Assembly (NCBI GenBank): GCA_963815135.1
Contig: CAWFFO010000006.1
Span: 186,001-250,000, forward strand
Length of the DNA stretch: 64,000 nucleotides
Direction of reading: 5' to 3'
From: CAIWTU01 sp963815135
GTDB taxonomy: Bacteria > Desulfobacterota > Desulfuromonadia > Geobacterales > Geobacteraceae
Position 1 is the first letter of the stretch. Each line of letters opens with the position of its first letter. The position numbers and the translations under genes were made by a program. Shown here piece after piece: positions 9,126 through 17,448 of this stretch. The notes beneath the pieces are model-generated. The model worked only from the letters and a program-made list of their open reading frames with translations, was not told the origin of the DNA and searched no databases.

Positions 9126-9186
9126 TTGGACTCTCCCTTCGGTGACGCATCACGGACAAGCCGGCTTTGACAAGTAAATTGCTGAA

Positions 9187-9220
9187 TGATAATTTTCAGC
9201 CTGGCCGGGCCAGCTTATCA
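9187..9220. repeat. Inverted repeat between glgP and the response regulator
   Basis: TGATAA (9187-9192) and TTATCA (9215-9220) flank a GC-rich palindromic core built on CTGGCC/GGGCCAG. It lies after the response-regulator stop on the minus strand. It could be that gene's terminator, but no clear T-run follows. Confidence 0.4.
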
Positions 9221-9260
9221 TATATTGTATATCGGAATTCTCTTCCTGAAAATGAAGGCG

Positions 9261-10649
9261 CTAAATTCTCCCGTTTGTTTTCTTCTCAGGTTTTTCGATC
9301 CCGAATTTTTCCAGACGGTATTGAAGAGTTTTGTAGGTCATGCCAAGCAGCTGGGCTGCCTTTCCGATTACCCAGTCGGCTCTTTCCATTGCCTTGACGA
9401 TAAGATCCCGCTCCAGCTCCTCAAACGAAATTCCTTCAGGAGGGAAAAGAAATGGCAGGCTGCTGCCCGGAACCGTATCTTTCCGTATTTCCGATGGAAG
9501 GTCTTCCGGCTGTATGAGTTCGCTTTCCGTCATCAATACTCCGCGTTCAATGACGGACTCAAGCTGCCGGACATTCCCCGGCCAGGTGTAATTCATTAGA
9601 AGCTTCAAGACCGGTTTCGATATCCCTTTTACTGGAGACGGGGCCTGTTTGCCGTATTTTTGTACAAAAAAATCTGCAAGAGTGGCGATGTCGCTGCCCC
9701 GTTCACGAAGGGGTGGCAGGTTGATCCTTATTACATTCAGTCGGTAAAAGAGGTCTTCGCGGAAGTTTCCTTTCTTTATTTCTATTTCCAGGTCCTTGTT
9801 GGTTGCCGATACGATGCGGACATCGATGGGAATGTTGACTTTGCCGCCGACCCGCCTTATTTCCTTTTCCTGGATGGCCCTGAGCAGTTTGGCCTGCATG
9901 GCGGTATTCAATTCACCGATCTCATCAAGAAAAACGGTGCCTCCATCCGCTGCCTCGAAAATACCCAGTTCACGTTTATCAGCACCGGTGAAAGATCCCT
10001 TTTCATGCCCGAACAGTTCGCTTTCCATGAGCGAGTCGGGGATCGCCGCACAGTTGATGGCGAAGAATGCCTTGTCCTTGCGCTGGCTTCCATCGTGCAC
10101 TGCCCTCGCGACAAGTTCCTTGCCGGTTCCCGATTCTCCGTATATGAGTATGGTGGAGTTCGTAGCCGATATTTTGTGAATGACACGGAAAACTTCTTTC
10201 ATTTTCGGATGCGAGCCGATGATATCGGGGATGCTGTGGGTTTCCTCGAGCCGTTTCTGCAGCATACTGTTTTCACGGACCAGGTTTACCCTTTCAAAAG
10301 CGCGGCGCAGGACCAGCAGGAGATTATCCTTTTCCAGAGGCTTTTCCAGGTAGTCGAAGGCGCCTTTTTTCATCGCCTCGACTGCCGAGTCTATCGTTCC
10401 GTGCGCCGTCATCATCACAACACACTGGTTCGGGTTGTCGTCAAGAACGGCCTCCAGGAGTTCCATGCCCGAAACTCCCTGCATTTTCAGGTCCGTCAGG
10501 ATGATGTCGAATTCTTCCCTCCCCATCGTTTCCAACGCTTCCCGTGCCCCCGGGGCCTCGACAACGTGGTAGCCTTCCTTTTTGAGTATCGTGTTAAGGA
10601 TTTCCCTTTGTCCTCTTTCATCGTCAACTACCAGAATACTTCCCGCCAC
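9261..10649 (-). CDS. NtrC-family sigma54-dependent response regulator
   Basis: A 462-residue transcription activator. It has an N-terminal receiver domain with acidic pair DD (residues 9-10) and phospho-acceptor Asp53 (TDLKM). The central AAA+ domain has Walker A GESGTGKE, the sigma54-contact loop GSFTGA, and the GGTVFLDEIGE box. A C-terminal Fis-type helix-turn-helix reads WVIGKAAQLLGMTYKTLQYR. The start is GTG and overlaps the histidine-kinase stop by one base, so this is a co-transcribed two-component pair. The target promoters (-24/-12 type) are not identifiable here. Confidence 0.95.
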   Translation of the reverse strand: MAGSILVVDDERGQREILNTILKKEGYHVVEAPGAREALETMGREEFDIILTDLKMQGVSGMELLEAVLDDNPNQCVVMMTAHGTIDSAVEAMKKGAFDYLEKPLEKDNLLLVLRRAFERVNLVRENSMLQKRLEETHSIPDIIGSHPKMKEVFRVIHKISATNSTILIYGESGTGKELVARAVHDGSQRKDKAFFAINCAAIPDSLMESELFGHEKGSFTGADKRELGIFEAADGGTVFLDEIGELNTAMQAKLLRAIQEKEIRRVGGKVNIPIDVRIVSATNKDLEIEIKKGNFREDLFYRLNVIRINLPPLRERGSDIATLADFFVQKYGKQAPSPVKGISKPVLKLLMNYTWPGNVRQLESVIERGVLMTESELIQPEDLPSEIRKDTVPGSSLPFLFPPEGISFEELERDLIVKAMERADWVIGKAAQLLGMTYKTLQYRLEKFGIEKPEKKTNGRI

Positions 10650-12079
10650 TATGCTTGCTCCTTTGAAACGGAAGGGATAATGATGGTAAAGGTGGTGCCT
10701 TTACCGACCTCACTCTCAACGGAAATCTCCCCACCGTGTTCCTTGACTATTCTTTCTGTAATGGCGAGGCCCAGGCCGATCCCCGCTTCTTTTGTCGTAA
10801 AATAAGGCTGGGAAATCTTCGGGATGTCTTCCGGGTTTATTCCCTCGCCTTCATCGGAGCAGGTGAGCAGAAAAACCTTTTTCTCCCGGTCGAAACATGC
10901 TCCCAGGGTTATTTTCCCTCCATTGGGCATGGCCTGTGCCGCATTTGTTATCAGATTGGTCAGGCAGTTGCGCAGAAGCTCCTGGTCCACGTTCATTTGT
11001 GGAAGGTCCGGATCAATCTCTGCGAAAATTTCAATTCTCTGCTCCATGAGTTTTTCCTGAAGCAGGGGAAGGACCTTTGACAGCAGGTCGTCATAGGAAA
11101 CTTCACCTATCCGCAGCTTCAGCGGTCTTCCGTAGTTCATAAAATTGAGGACCATATAATTTACCCGGCGTATCTCATCCTTGATCTTGTCGGTAAGGCT
11201 TACCAGTTCTTCGGCCCGATCGGCGCAACAGGGCAGAATCTCGCTTTTCAAATGGTCTATGGCCAGACTGATGTAGTTGAGGGGATTCCTGATTTCATGG
11301 GCAATGCCGGACGCAAGCTGGCCTACCCTGGAAAGGTGCTCTGCCTGGTAGAGCCTTTTTTCCAGGTCTTCCCTTTCTTTCAGTTTTTTCACCATTTCAT
11401 TGAAATTTGCCGCCAGTTCGCCTATTTCGTCGTTTCTTTTTACCGGAAAAGTTTCGGACAGGTCTCCGGCGGACACCTTCTTGACGCTCTCCGCCAGTTT
11501 TTGAATCGGCGAGGTGTATTTTCTGGCAAGGAATATGGTGAGAAAAATTCCCAGCATGAAAATCAGGATGGTTGCAGTCAAACGATGCATGAAGTTGGCG
11601 CGCTGTATAGACCCGATATTGTCAAGGAGGAGATTGATGCTTACGTAGCCCAGCTGTTCATCACCGACAATTACCGGCACCAGGAGATCGTAAGGACGCT
11701 GCGAAAGATCGGAATCGCTTTTCCTTTGCCGGGTGCGCGATGCCCTCAATCCTTTGCCGGATTTTTTAACATCACGCTTCTTGCCGACCTTCGCCGGGTT
11801 GGAAGAGTTGATGATCTCCCCTTCGTTGTTGATGATGTTGACTTCAGTGATCCCTTTCTTTTTCGCTTCTTTGAGGTAATCTTTCAGCCTTGACGGGACC
11901 GCGGCCTCGGAAGTCAGGTCTTCCACGCTGATCTGGATTGCCTTCGAGATTTCGGTGGAACTCTCCTGTATTTCCTTGACCAGGTCGTTTTGGCTGTACT
12001 GGTTAAGGAGAAAAAGGGAGCAGAGCGCAATAACAAGCAGCGATACCATTATGAGAACGAGTTTTGTGTTCAGTTTCAT
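10649..12079 (-). CDS. Membrane sensor histidine kinase
   Basis: A 476-residue partner of the NtrC-type regulator encoded immediately downstream. Transmembrane helix 1 lies at about residues 5-26, an extracytoplasmic sensor region at about 27-160 and helix 2 at about 165-187. These are followed by a HAMP linker, the HisKA box SGIAHEIRNPLNYI with the phosphorylatable histidine, and a full HATPase domain (NLITNAAQAM, DEGEGI, GIGLGLAI). The input signal is unknown. The sensor region carries a basic/Ser-rich patch (RASRTRQRKSDSD). Confidence 0.93.
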   Translation of the reverse strand: MKLNTKLVLIMVSLLVIALCSLFLLNQYSQNDLVKEIQESSTEISKAIQISVEDLTSEAAVPSRLKDYLKEAKKKGITEVNIINNEGEIINSSNPAKVGKKRDVKKSGKGLRASRTRQRKSDSDLSQRPYDLLVPVIVGDEQLGYVSINLLLDNIGSIQRANFMHRLTATILIFMLGIFLTIFLARKYTSPIQKLAESVKKVSAGDLSETFPVKRNDEIGELAANFNEMVKKLKEREDLEKRLYQAEHLSRVGQLASGIAHEIRNPLNYISLAIDHLKSEILPCCADRAEELVSLTDKIKDEIRRVNYMVLNFMNYGRPLKLRIGEVSYDDLLSKVLPLLQEKLMEQRIEIFAEIDPDLPQMNVDQELLRNCLTNLITNAAQAMPNGGKITLGACFDREKKVFLLTCSDEGEGINPEDIPKISQPYFTTKEAGIGLGLAITERIVKEHGGEISVESEVGKGTTFTIIIPSVSKEQA

Positions 12080-12330
12080 CTAATTAAATCCCGGATGATA
12101 AAAATTGGCGGAATCAAAGCGAAATTATACATCAGGCCACGGGGGTAGACAAGGAGTATATCCGGAATGCAGCGGCAGGTGTCTGGCGGTAACAGCAAAA
12201 TATAAGAGTAATCCCTGCCGACCTTGGATATCATGTTAAATATCAAGAGTTAAGTGCAGGGACTGGGCGCTGAAAAAACGGACAAATGTTTTTTCAATTC
12301 CACGCAATTTTAAAGCGTGGATTTTACCCC
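12080..12330. other. Intergenic region with several hairpins, no gene
   Basis: No convincing ORF. Three inverted repeats are visible. A long one has TCCCTGC at 12212-12218 paired with GCAGGGA at 12256-12262, with a nested CTTG(G)ATAT/ATATCAAG inside it. The second is GAAAAAAC (12272-12279) with GTTTTTTC (12288-12295). The third is CCACGC (12300-12305) with GCGTGG (12315-12320), followed by ATTTTA. The last two lie back to back just before the hyp promoter. Confidence 0.5.
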
Positions 12331-12360
12331 TTGCTATTATTTTTCCGAATTTGGTAGTAT
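12331..12360 (+). promoter_or_regulatory. Probable sigma70 promoter of the hyp operon
   Basis: -35 TTGCTA (12331-12336), an 18-base spacer, and -10 TAGTAT (12355-12360). A start near 12367 would give a leader of roughly 95 bases before hypA containing the two hairpins described next. Confidence 0.5.
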
Positions 12361-12378
12361 ACAAAATATTGAATGAAG

Positions 12379-12446
12379 TTGAGCGGAAGACTCAAGTCCG
12401 ATACTTCCACCGTCTTTTCCAAAGGAAGTATATCGGGTATTTTTTT
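12379..12446 (+). promoter_or_regulatory. Candidate transcription attenuator/riboswitch-like leader of hypA
   Basis: Hairpin 1 is TTGAG (12379-12383), loop CGGAAGA, CTCAA (12391-12395). Two bases later begins hairpin 2: CCGATACTTCC (12398-12408) pairs with GGAAGTATATCGG (12424-12436, two-base bulge) and is followed by a T-run (12438-12446), the form of an intrinsic terminator. The loop of hairpin 1 contains GGAAG, the same pentamer as the right arm of hairpin 2, so it could pair with CTTCC of the left arm and block the terminator as a pseudoknot. I recognise no known riboswitch class. The ligand, if any, is unknown; nickel or hydrogenase-related signals would fit the genes. Confidence 0.5.
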
Positions 12447-12463
12447 ATCAGGCGGTGCATCAA

Positions 12464-12796
12464 GTGCATGAAATGTCAATAACTCAGGGTGTCGTGGAGA
12501 TATGCGAGAGCAATGCGTCCGGAAGGCGGGTGCTTGCGGTCGTTCTTGAAATTGGCGAACTGAGCAATATCATCCCCGAAGCAATGGAATTCTGTTTCGA
12601 GGCATGCACGAAAGATACGCTTCTCGATGGCGCCAGTCTGGTCATAGAACGAATACCTGGCAGGGGCCGTTGCAATGAATGCGGAGCGGAATTCCATGTC
12701 AAGGCTTATTACGAAAACTGTCCCTCTTGCGGCGGGTATCAGGTGGATGTCCTGTCCGGAGAAGAACTGAGGGTTAAAGAACTGGAGGTAGAATAA
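12464..12796 (+). CDS. hypA: Hydrogenase nickel-insertion protein HypA
   Basis: A 110-residue nickel chaperone that delivers Ni to the hydrogenase large subunit with HypB. The GTG start at 12464 gives the family N terminus MHEMSITQGVV; the His after Met is the nickel ligand in HypA. A GTG at 12455 is also in frame, but its spacing to the AGGCGG site is too short. The zinc domain is visible as CNECGAEF and CPSCGG. It is the first gene of hypABFCDE, downstream of the attenuator-like leader, and is followed after two bases by hypB. Confidence 0.95.
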   Translation: MHEMSITQGVVEICESNASGRRVLAVVLEIGELSNIIPEAMEFCFEACTKDTLLDGASLVIERIPGRGRCNECGAEFHVKAYYENCPSCGGYQVDVLSGEELRVKELEVE

Positions 12797-12798
12797 CT

Positions 12799-13659
12799 AT
12801 GTGCACAACTTGCGGATGCGGTCCGGTGGATCATCATCACCACGATCACGAACATGAGCATGAGCATGACGGCAATAAACACTCACACCGCCATAGCCAC
12901 GACCACGGAGATGAGCATGAACATGAGCATAGTCATGATCACTCTCATCACCACGACCATGGTAACAAAGAGCATGGCCATGAGCATCAACACAAAGGTG
13001 AGGCCGCTGCAAAGACGATAAGTGTGGAAACCGATATCCTCGCCAAGAACAACAGGCTTGCAGCAGGAAACCGCGAATTGTTCGAGCAGAAGGGGGTGTT
13101 TGTCCTTAACCTGGTCAGCTCTCCCGGCTCCGGCAAGACTACGATCCTGGAGAGGACCCTTCGCGACCTGAAAGGGAAATTCAGTTTTGCCGTGGTCGAG
13201 GGCGATCAGCAGACGGACAACGACGCCGTTCGGATCGCCTCTACCGGTGTTCAGGTAAAACAGGTGAATACCGGCGCGGGCTGCCATCTGGATGCGCATA
13301 TGGTCTGCCATGCCGTTGACGAATTCAATCTGGACACGCTGGACATCCTGATGATAGAAAATGTCGGCAACCTTGTCTGCCCGGCCTCCTTCGACCTGGG
13401 TGAAAATCACAAGGTCGTCGTCCTGAGCGTTACGGAAGGTGAGGACAAGCCGCTCAAATACCCGAGCATGTTTCACAATGCCGATATAATGCTGCTCAAC
13501 AAGGTCGATCTCCTGCCGCATCTTGATTTCGATGCCGAGAAATGCAAGGCATTCGCCCGTCGTGTCAACCCGGCAATTCGTATCTTCGATGTTTCCAGCA
13601 AGACCGGCGAAGGTATGGACGCCTGGTACAATTGGCTGGCCGCTGGTACCCGCAAGTAA
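12799..13659 (+). CDS. hypB: Hydrogenase nickel-incorporation GTPase HypB, histidine-rich
   Basis: A 286-residue GTPase that drives nickel insertion. The N terminus carries CTTCGCG, the CxxCGC high-affinity nickel motif, then a stretch of about 50 residues with 26 histidines for nickel storage. The GTPase domain shows P-loop SSPGSGKTT (about residue 110), DQQTDND, the nickel/zinc-binding GCHLDAHM, and LNKVDLLPH. Its start lies two bases after hypA stop. Confidence 0.97.
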   Translation: MCTTCGCGPVDHHHHDHEHEHEHDGNKHSHRHSHDHGDEHEHEHSHDHSHHHDHGNKEHGHEHQHKGEAAAKTISVETDILAKNNRLAAGNRELFEQKGVFVLNLVSSPGSGKTTILERTLRDLKGKFSFAVVEGDQQTDNDAVRIASTGVQVKQVNTGAGCHLDAHMVCHAVDEFNLDTLDILMIENVGNLVCPASFDLGENHKVVVLSVTEGEDKPLKYPSMFHNADIMLLNKVDLLPHLDFDAEKCKAFARRVNPAIRIFDVSSKTGEGMDAWYNWLAAGTRK

Positions 13660-15953
13660 CGCATCTGTGGAGTTCTGACACGTTCAAGAGAATCAGGGTT
13701 CATATTGAAGGAATAGTACAGGGTGTCGGTTTCCGTCCCTTTATATACAGGCTGGCGCATCATCACAGGTTGAGCGGCTGGGTGATGAACACCCCCTCGG
13801 GTGTCGTCCTGGAAGTACAGGGAGCGGTTGAAGACTGCAATTGTTTTCTGCGGGCGATTCCGGAACAGGCACCGCCCCTGGCGGTTATAAGTTCTCTGCG
13901 GTCGGAAGTAATACAGACCGTTGAAGAGAACGGTTTTACAATTAGTAAAAGCGGCGGAGCCGGCAATGACGTGCAGATTGCACCTGACTGCGATGTCTGC
14001 CCCGACTGCCTGGGAGAGCTTTTCGATCCGGCCGACCGCCGTTACCGTTATCCTTTCATCAACTGCACCAATTGCGGCCCCCGATACACCATCATAAAAG
14101 GTATTCCCTACGATCGGGCATATACAACCATGGCCGGTTTTGCCATGTGCGAAGATTGCCGGGTCGAATACGAAGACCCGGCTCATCGCAGGTTCCATGC
14201 CCAGCCCAATGCCTGTCCGGTCTGCGGTCCGTCGCTTGACCTTCTCGATTCATTCGGAGTACCTGTTGAAGGAGATCCTTTGGACACGGCCATCAGCCTG
14301 CTGAAAGAGGGGAAGATCCTGGCCCTGAAGGGACTTGGAGGATACCATCTCGCTGTGGACGCCTGCAATGACGAAGCCGTTGGAGAGCTGAGAAGAAGAA
14401 AAAAACGTGACGAGAAGCCATTTGCCCTCATGTCTCCGTGTCTGGAAGAGATCGCTCGGTATGCCATTTTTTCCGAGACCGAGAAAAAGCTGCTGTGCGG
14501 ACCCGAGCGACCCATAGTACTGCTCGGCAAGCGTCAGGGGAATTCGATAGCGCCCCTGGTTGCGCCTGCCAATGGATATTTCGGCGTGATGCTCCCATAC
14601 ACACCGTTGCACCACCTGCTTCTCAGGGGAAATTTCACTGCCCTGGTGATGACCAGCGGCAATCTGTCCGACGAACCGATTTCCTACCTGGACAAGGAGG
14701 CGCTCGGACGACTTTCGCAGATCGCCGATTTCTTCCTGACTCACAACCGTGAGATCCACACCCGAACCGATGATTCGGTGATCAGGGTTTTTCGCGGGAG
14801 TCCGATATTTCTCAGGCGTTCGCGTGGATACGTACCGCGGAGCATTACTCTTCCGGGAACATCGAGAAATGTCCTGGCTGTCGGGGCGGAATTGAAGGGG
14901 GCGGTCTGCCTGACAAGGGGCGACAAGGCCTTTCTCAGCCAGCACATCGGCGACCTGCAGAATTCTTCGACACTCCGTTCCATGGAAGAAACCGTGGCCC
15001 ATCTGGAACGGATACTGAAAATAGAACCCGAAGTTGTTGCCTTCGATTTGCATCCGGACTATCTTTCAACGGTTTATGCCCAGGGAATTAAAAACCTCCC
15101 AAAGGTCGGTGTGCAGCACCATCATGCACACCTGGCGTCCTGCATGGCGGAGAACGGCCTGGAGGGTGAAACAATCGGAGTCATCTTCGACGGTACGGGA
15201 TATGGTCCGGACGGCACCGTCTGGGGCGGAGAATTCCTTGTCGGCGGATACACCGGATTCAGGAGAATGGCTCATTTCCGGTCAATTCCGCTACCCGGTG
15301 GAGACGCTGCGGTAAGGGAACCATACCGAATGTCCCTTTCATATCTGTATGCTGTTTACGGTGAAGGCCTTTTCGACCTTTCACTTCCCTGCGTGGAATC
15401 GGTTCCGGCGGTGGAACGCAATCTGTTTCTGAAAATGCTGGAGAAAAGGCTGAATTCACCACTCACTTCCAGTTGCGGCAGACTGTTCGATGCCGTTGCC
15501 GCCCTTATCGGCCTGCGCGGCAGGGTGTCCTACGAAGGTCAGGCCGCTATCGAGCTGGAAGCTCTGGCGGAATCATCAGATACCGGACTTGTTTATCCGT
15601 TCCGGGTGATGACGGTGGAAGATACACATGTGGCAGACTTCAGTCCCATGATCCGCGCCATTGTCGAAGATATGGGTTCGGGAAGACAGGCGGGGAAAAT
15701 TGCCCGTTCTTTTCACAATACCGTGGCTGCCGCGGTGGGGGAAATCTGCGGACTGATCCGGATGGAAACCGGGCTGGACCGGGTTGTCCTGTCCGGCGGC
15801 GTATTTCAAAACAAATTGTTGAGCGAAGGGGTCTGCGACCTCCTGGCGGAGAATGAATTTCATGTCTTCACCCAGCGCCTTGCCCCGCCCAATGACGGGG
15901 GAATCGCACTGGGACAGGCAATAATTGCGGGAAGGAGCAATATATGTGTTTAG
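13632..15953 (+). CDS. hypF: Carbamoyltransferase HypF (start uncertain)
   Basis: Makes the thiocarbamate on HypE that becomes the active-site cyanide ligands. Domains in order: acylphosphatase (HIEGIVQGVGFRPF), two zinc-finger motifs (CDVCPDCLGE, CTNCGPRY, CEDCRVEY, CPVCG), a YrdC-like domain (KGLGGYHLAVDA), and a Kae1-like carbamoyltransferase domain (VQHHHAHLASCMAE). No ATG or GTG lies in frame between the upstream stop-free limit and the conserved start of the acylphosphatase domain, except one ATG 147 bases upstream inside hypB. TTG at 13632 (773 residues) is the nearest reasonable start; CTG at 13665 is an alternative. The 3' end overlaps hypC by 10 bases. Confidence 0.93.
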   Translation: MAGRWYPQVTHLWSSDTFKRIRVHIEGIVQGVGFRPFIYRLAHHHRLSGWVMNTPSGVVLEVQGAVEDCNCFLRAIPEQAPPLAVISSLRSEVIQTVEENGFTISKSGGAGNDVQIAPDCDVCPDCLGELFDPADRRYRYPFINCTNCGPRYTIIKGIPYDRAYTTMAGFAMCEDCRVEYEDPAHRRFHAQPNACPVCGPSLDLLDSFGVPVEGDPLDTAISLLKEGKILALKGLGGYHLAVDACNDEAVGELRRRKKRDEKPFALMSPCLEEIARYAIFSETEKKLLCGPERPIVLLGKRQGNSIAPLVAPANGYFGVMLPYTPLHHLLLRGNFTALVMTSGNLSDEPISYLDKEALGRLSQIADFFLTHNREIHTRTDDSVIRVFRGSPIFLRRSRGYVPRSITLPGTSRNVLAVGAELKGAVCLTRGDKAFLSQHIGDLQNSSTLRSMEETVAHLERILKIEPEVVAFDLHPDYLSTVYAQGIKNLPKVGVQHHHAHLASCMAENGLEGETIGVIFDGTGYGPDGTVWGGEFLVGGYTGFRRMAHFRSIPLPGGDAAVREPYRMSLSYLYAVYGEGLFDLSLPCVESVPAVERNLFLKMLEKRLNSPLTSSCGRLFDAVAALIGLRGRVSYEGQAAIELEALAESSDTGLVYPFRVMTVEDTHVADFSPMIRAIVEDMGSGRQAGKIARSFHNTVAAAVGEICGLIRMETGLDRVVLSGGVFQNKLLSEGVCDLLAENEFHVFTQRLAPPNDGGIALGQAIIAGRSNICV

Positions 15954-16177
15954 CGGTACCGATGAAAGTTATCAGCATCAACGGTGAGGCCATAGTCGCC
16001 GAGGTTGACGGTGTCAAACGTGAAGGCAGCCTGATGATGCTTAATGAAGAGGTTAAAGTAGGGGATTACGTGCTGATCCACGCCGGTTTTGCCATCAGCA
16101 GGCTGGATGAGGAAGAGGCGCTGGAAACACTTTCGCTGATGAGGGAGTGCCTGGAACTGGGGCAGGAGGCGTCATGA
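15944..16177 (+). CDS. hypC: Hydrogenase assembly chaperone HypC
   Basis: A 77-residue chaperone that works with HypD to assemble and deliver the Fe(CN)2CO unit. It begins MCLAVPMKV, with the essential Cys2, and has the family core GDYVLIHAGFAIS. The start overlaps hypF and the stop overlaps the hypD start (ATGA). Confidence 0.97.
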   Translation: MCLAVPMKVISINGEAIVAEVDGVKREGSLMMLNEEVKVGDYVLIHAGFAISRLDEEEALETLSLMRECLELGQEAS

Positions 16178-17268
16178 ATTATATGGACGAGTTCCGCAAC
16201 AGGGACATTGTCAGAGGGCTGGCCGGACAGATCGCCGAAATGGCGGCCCGCCTGCCGGGACCGGTGACCTTCATGGAGGTCTGCGGTACCCATACCATGT
16301 CCATCTACCAGTATGGAATCAGGAGCCTGCTGCCCGCCAGTGTCCGTCTTATTTCCGGACCCGGCTGCCCGGTCTGTGTGACGCCGATCGATTATGTGGA
16401 TAAGGCCGTCGCCTATGCGCGGCTGCCGGAAACAATTGTCGCCACCTTCGGTGACATGCTGAGAGTCCCCGGCTCCACATCAAGCCTGATGCAGGAACGC
16501 GCCAGGGGGGCCGACATCAGGATCGTCTATTCGACCCTCGACGCAGTTACCCTTGCCGCAAAAAATCCGGGAAAGAAGGTCGTTTTCCTTGGTGTCGGTT
16601 TTGAAACAACCGCTCCCACCATTGCCGGAAGTATCAAGACCGCCGCTTCCCGCGGACTGACCAATTATTTCGTTCTGGCAGCCCACAAGACAATTCCGGT
16701 TCCCATGCAGGTGCTTTCCTCCGATCCCGAACTCGGCATAGACGGCTACATCTGCCCGGCCCACGTGAGCGCCATCATCGGCGCCGATGCCTATCGCTTC
16801 CTTGCGGAAGAGCACGGCATCCCCTGCGTGGTTACAGGTTTCGAGCCTGCCGATGTGATGCATGGAGTGTCCATGCTCGTTCGGCAGATCGTTGAAAAAC
16901 GGAGCGAAGTCGAGATCCAGTACAGCCGATTCGTCACATGGGAAGGTAACCGCAAGGCCCAGTCCCTGCTGGAGGAGGTTTTCACCCCGGCAGATACGGC
17001 CTGGCGTGGCATCGGAGTCATCCCCCGGAGTGGCCTGGTGATTGCGGAACAGTACGCCGCTTTCGATGCGGAAAAAGCCGTTCCGGTGGCAGTTGAAGAA
17101 TCCCGAGAACCCAAAGGGTGTCTGTGCGGCGAAGTGCTGAAGGGGAAAGTAGCCCCGAGCGATTGCCCGCTGTTCGGCAAGATCTGCACCCCCGAAGAAC
17201 CTGTCGGTGCCTGCATGGTGTCGTCGGAAGGAAGCTGCGCCGCGGCATACAAATACGGGCAGATATAG
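16174..17268 (+). CDS. hypD: Hydrogenase formation protein HypD
   Basis: A 364-residue [4Fe-4S] scaffold for the Fe(CN)2CO moiety. The catalytic motifs CGTHTMSIY and GPGCPVCVTP are intact, and the C-terminal cysteine set is present (CLCGEVLKG, DCPLFGKICTP, GACMVSSEGSC). ATG at 16174 follows a GGAGG site and overlaps the hypC stop by four bases. Confidence 0.97.
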   Translation: MNYMDEFRNRDIVRGLAGQIAEMAARLPGPVTFMEVCGTHTMSIYQYGIRSLLPASVRLISGPGCPVCVTPIDYVDKAVAYARLPETIVATFGDMLRVPGSTSSLMQERARGADIRIVYSTLDAVTLAAKNPGKKVVFLGVGFETTAPTIAGSIKTAASRGLTNYFVLAAHKTIPVPMQVLSSDPELGIDGYICPAHVSAIIGADAYRFLAEEHGIPCVVTGFEPADVMHGVSMLVRQIVEKRSEVEIQYSRFVTWEGNRKAQSLLEEVFTPADTAWRGIGVIPRSGLVIAEQYAAFDAEKAVPVAVEESREPKGCLCGEVLKGKVAPSDCPLFGKICTPEEPVGACMVSSEGSCAAAYKYGQI

Positions 17269-17275
17269 CCTAGTC

Positions 17276-17373
17276 GCCTGGCGCCTATGCTTCAGGTTGA
17301 TATACTGAAAGTTGAATCAAACCAGCTGTGCACGGTCATGTAAATTTCCACGCATTTTCATAGGTCGCCAGGC
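17276..17373. repeat. Spaced inverted repeat between hypD and hypE
   Basis: GCCTGGCGCCTATG (17276-17289) is matched on the other strand by CATAGGTCGCCAGGC (17359-17373), differing by one inserted base, with 69 bases between. A smaller hairpin TTCAG/CTGAA lies inside. This 180-base gap interrupts an otherwise tightly packed operon. It could be a small palindromic insertion or an RNA-processing element. Confidence 0.55.
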
Positions 17374-17448
17374 TTCGAAGGTTGAATTCGGGTTTCGCCT
17401 GTTTGATACCTTCAGCCCAAACACCTTTGTTATTACAAGGAGCATATT

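Noticed and set aside
9660..10805. 381-residue plus-strand open frame
   Set aside because: Antisense to the NtrC-type regulator; a frequent artefact of codon bias.
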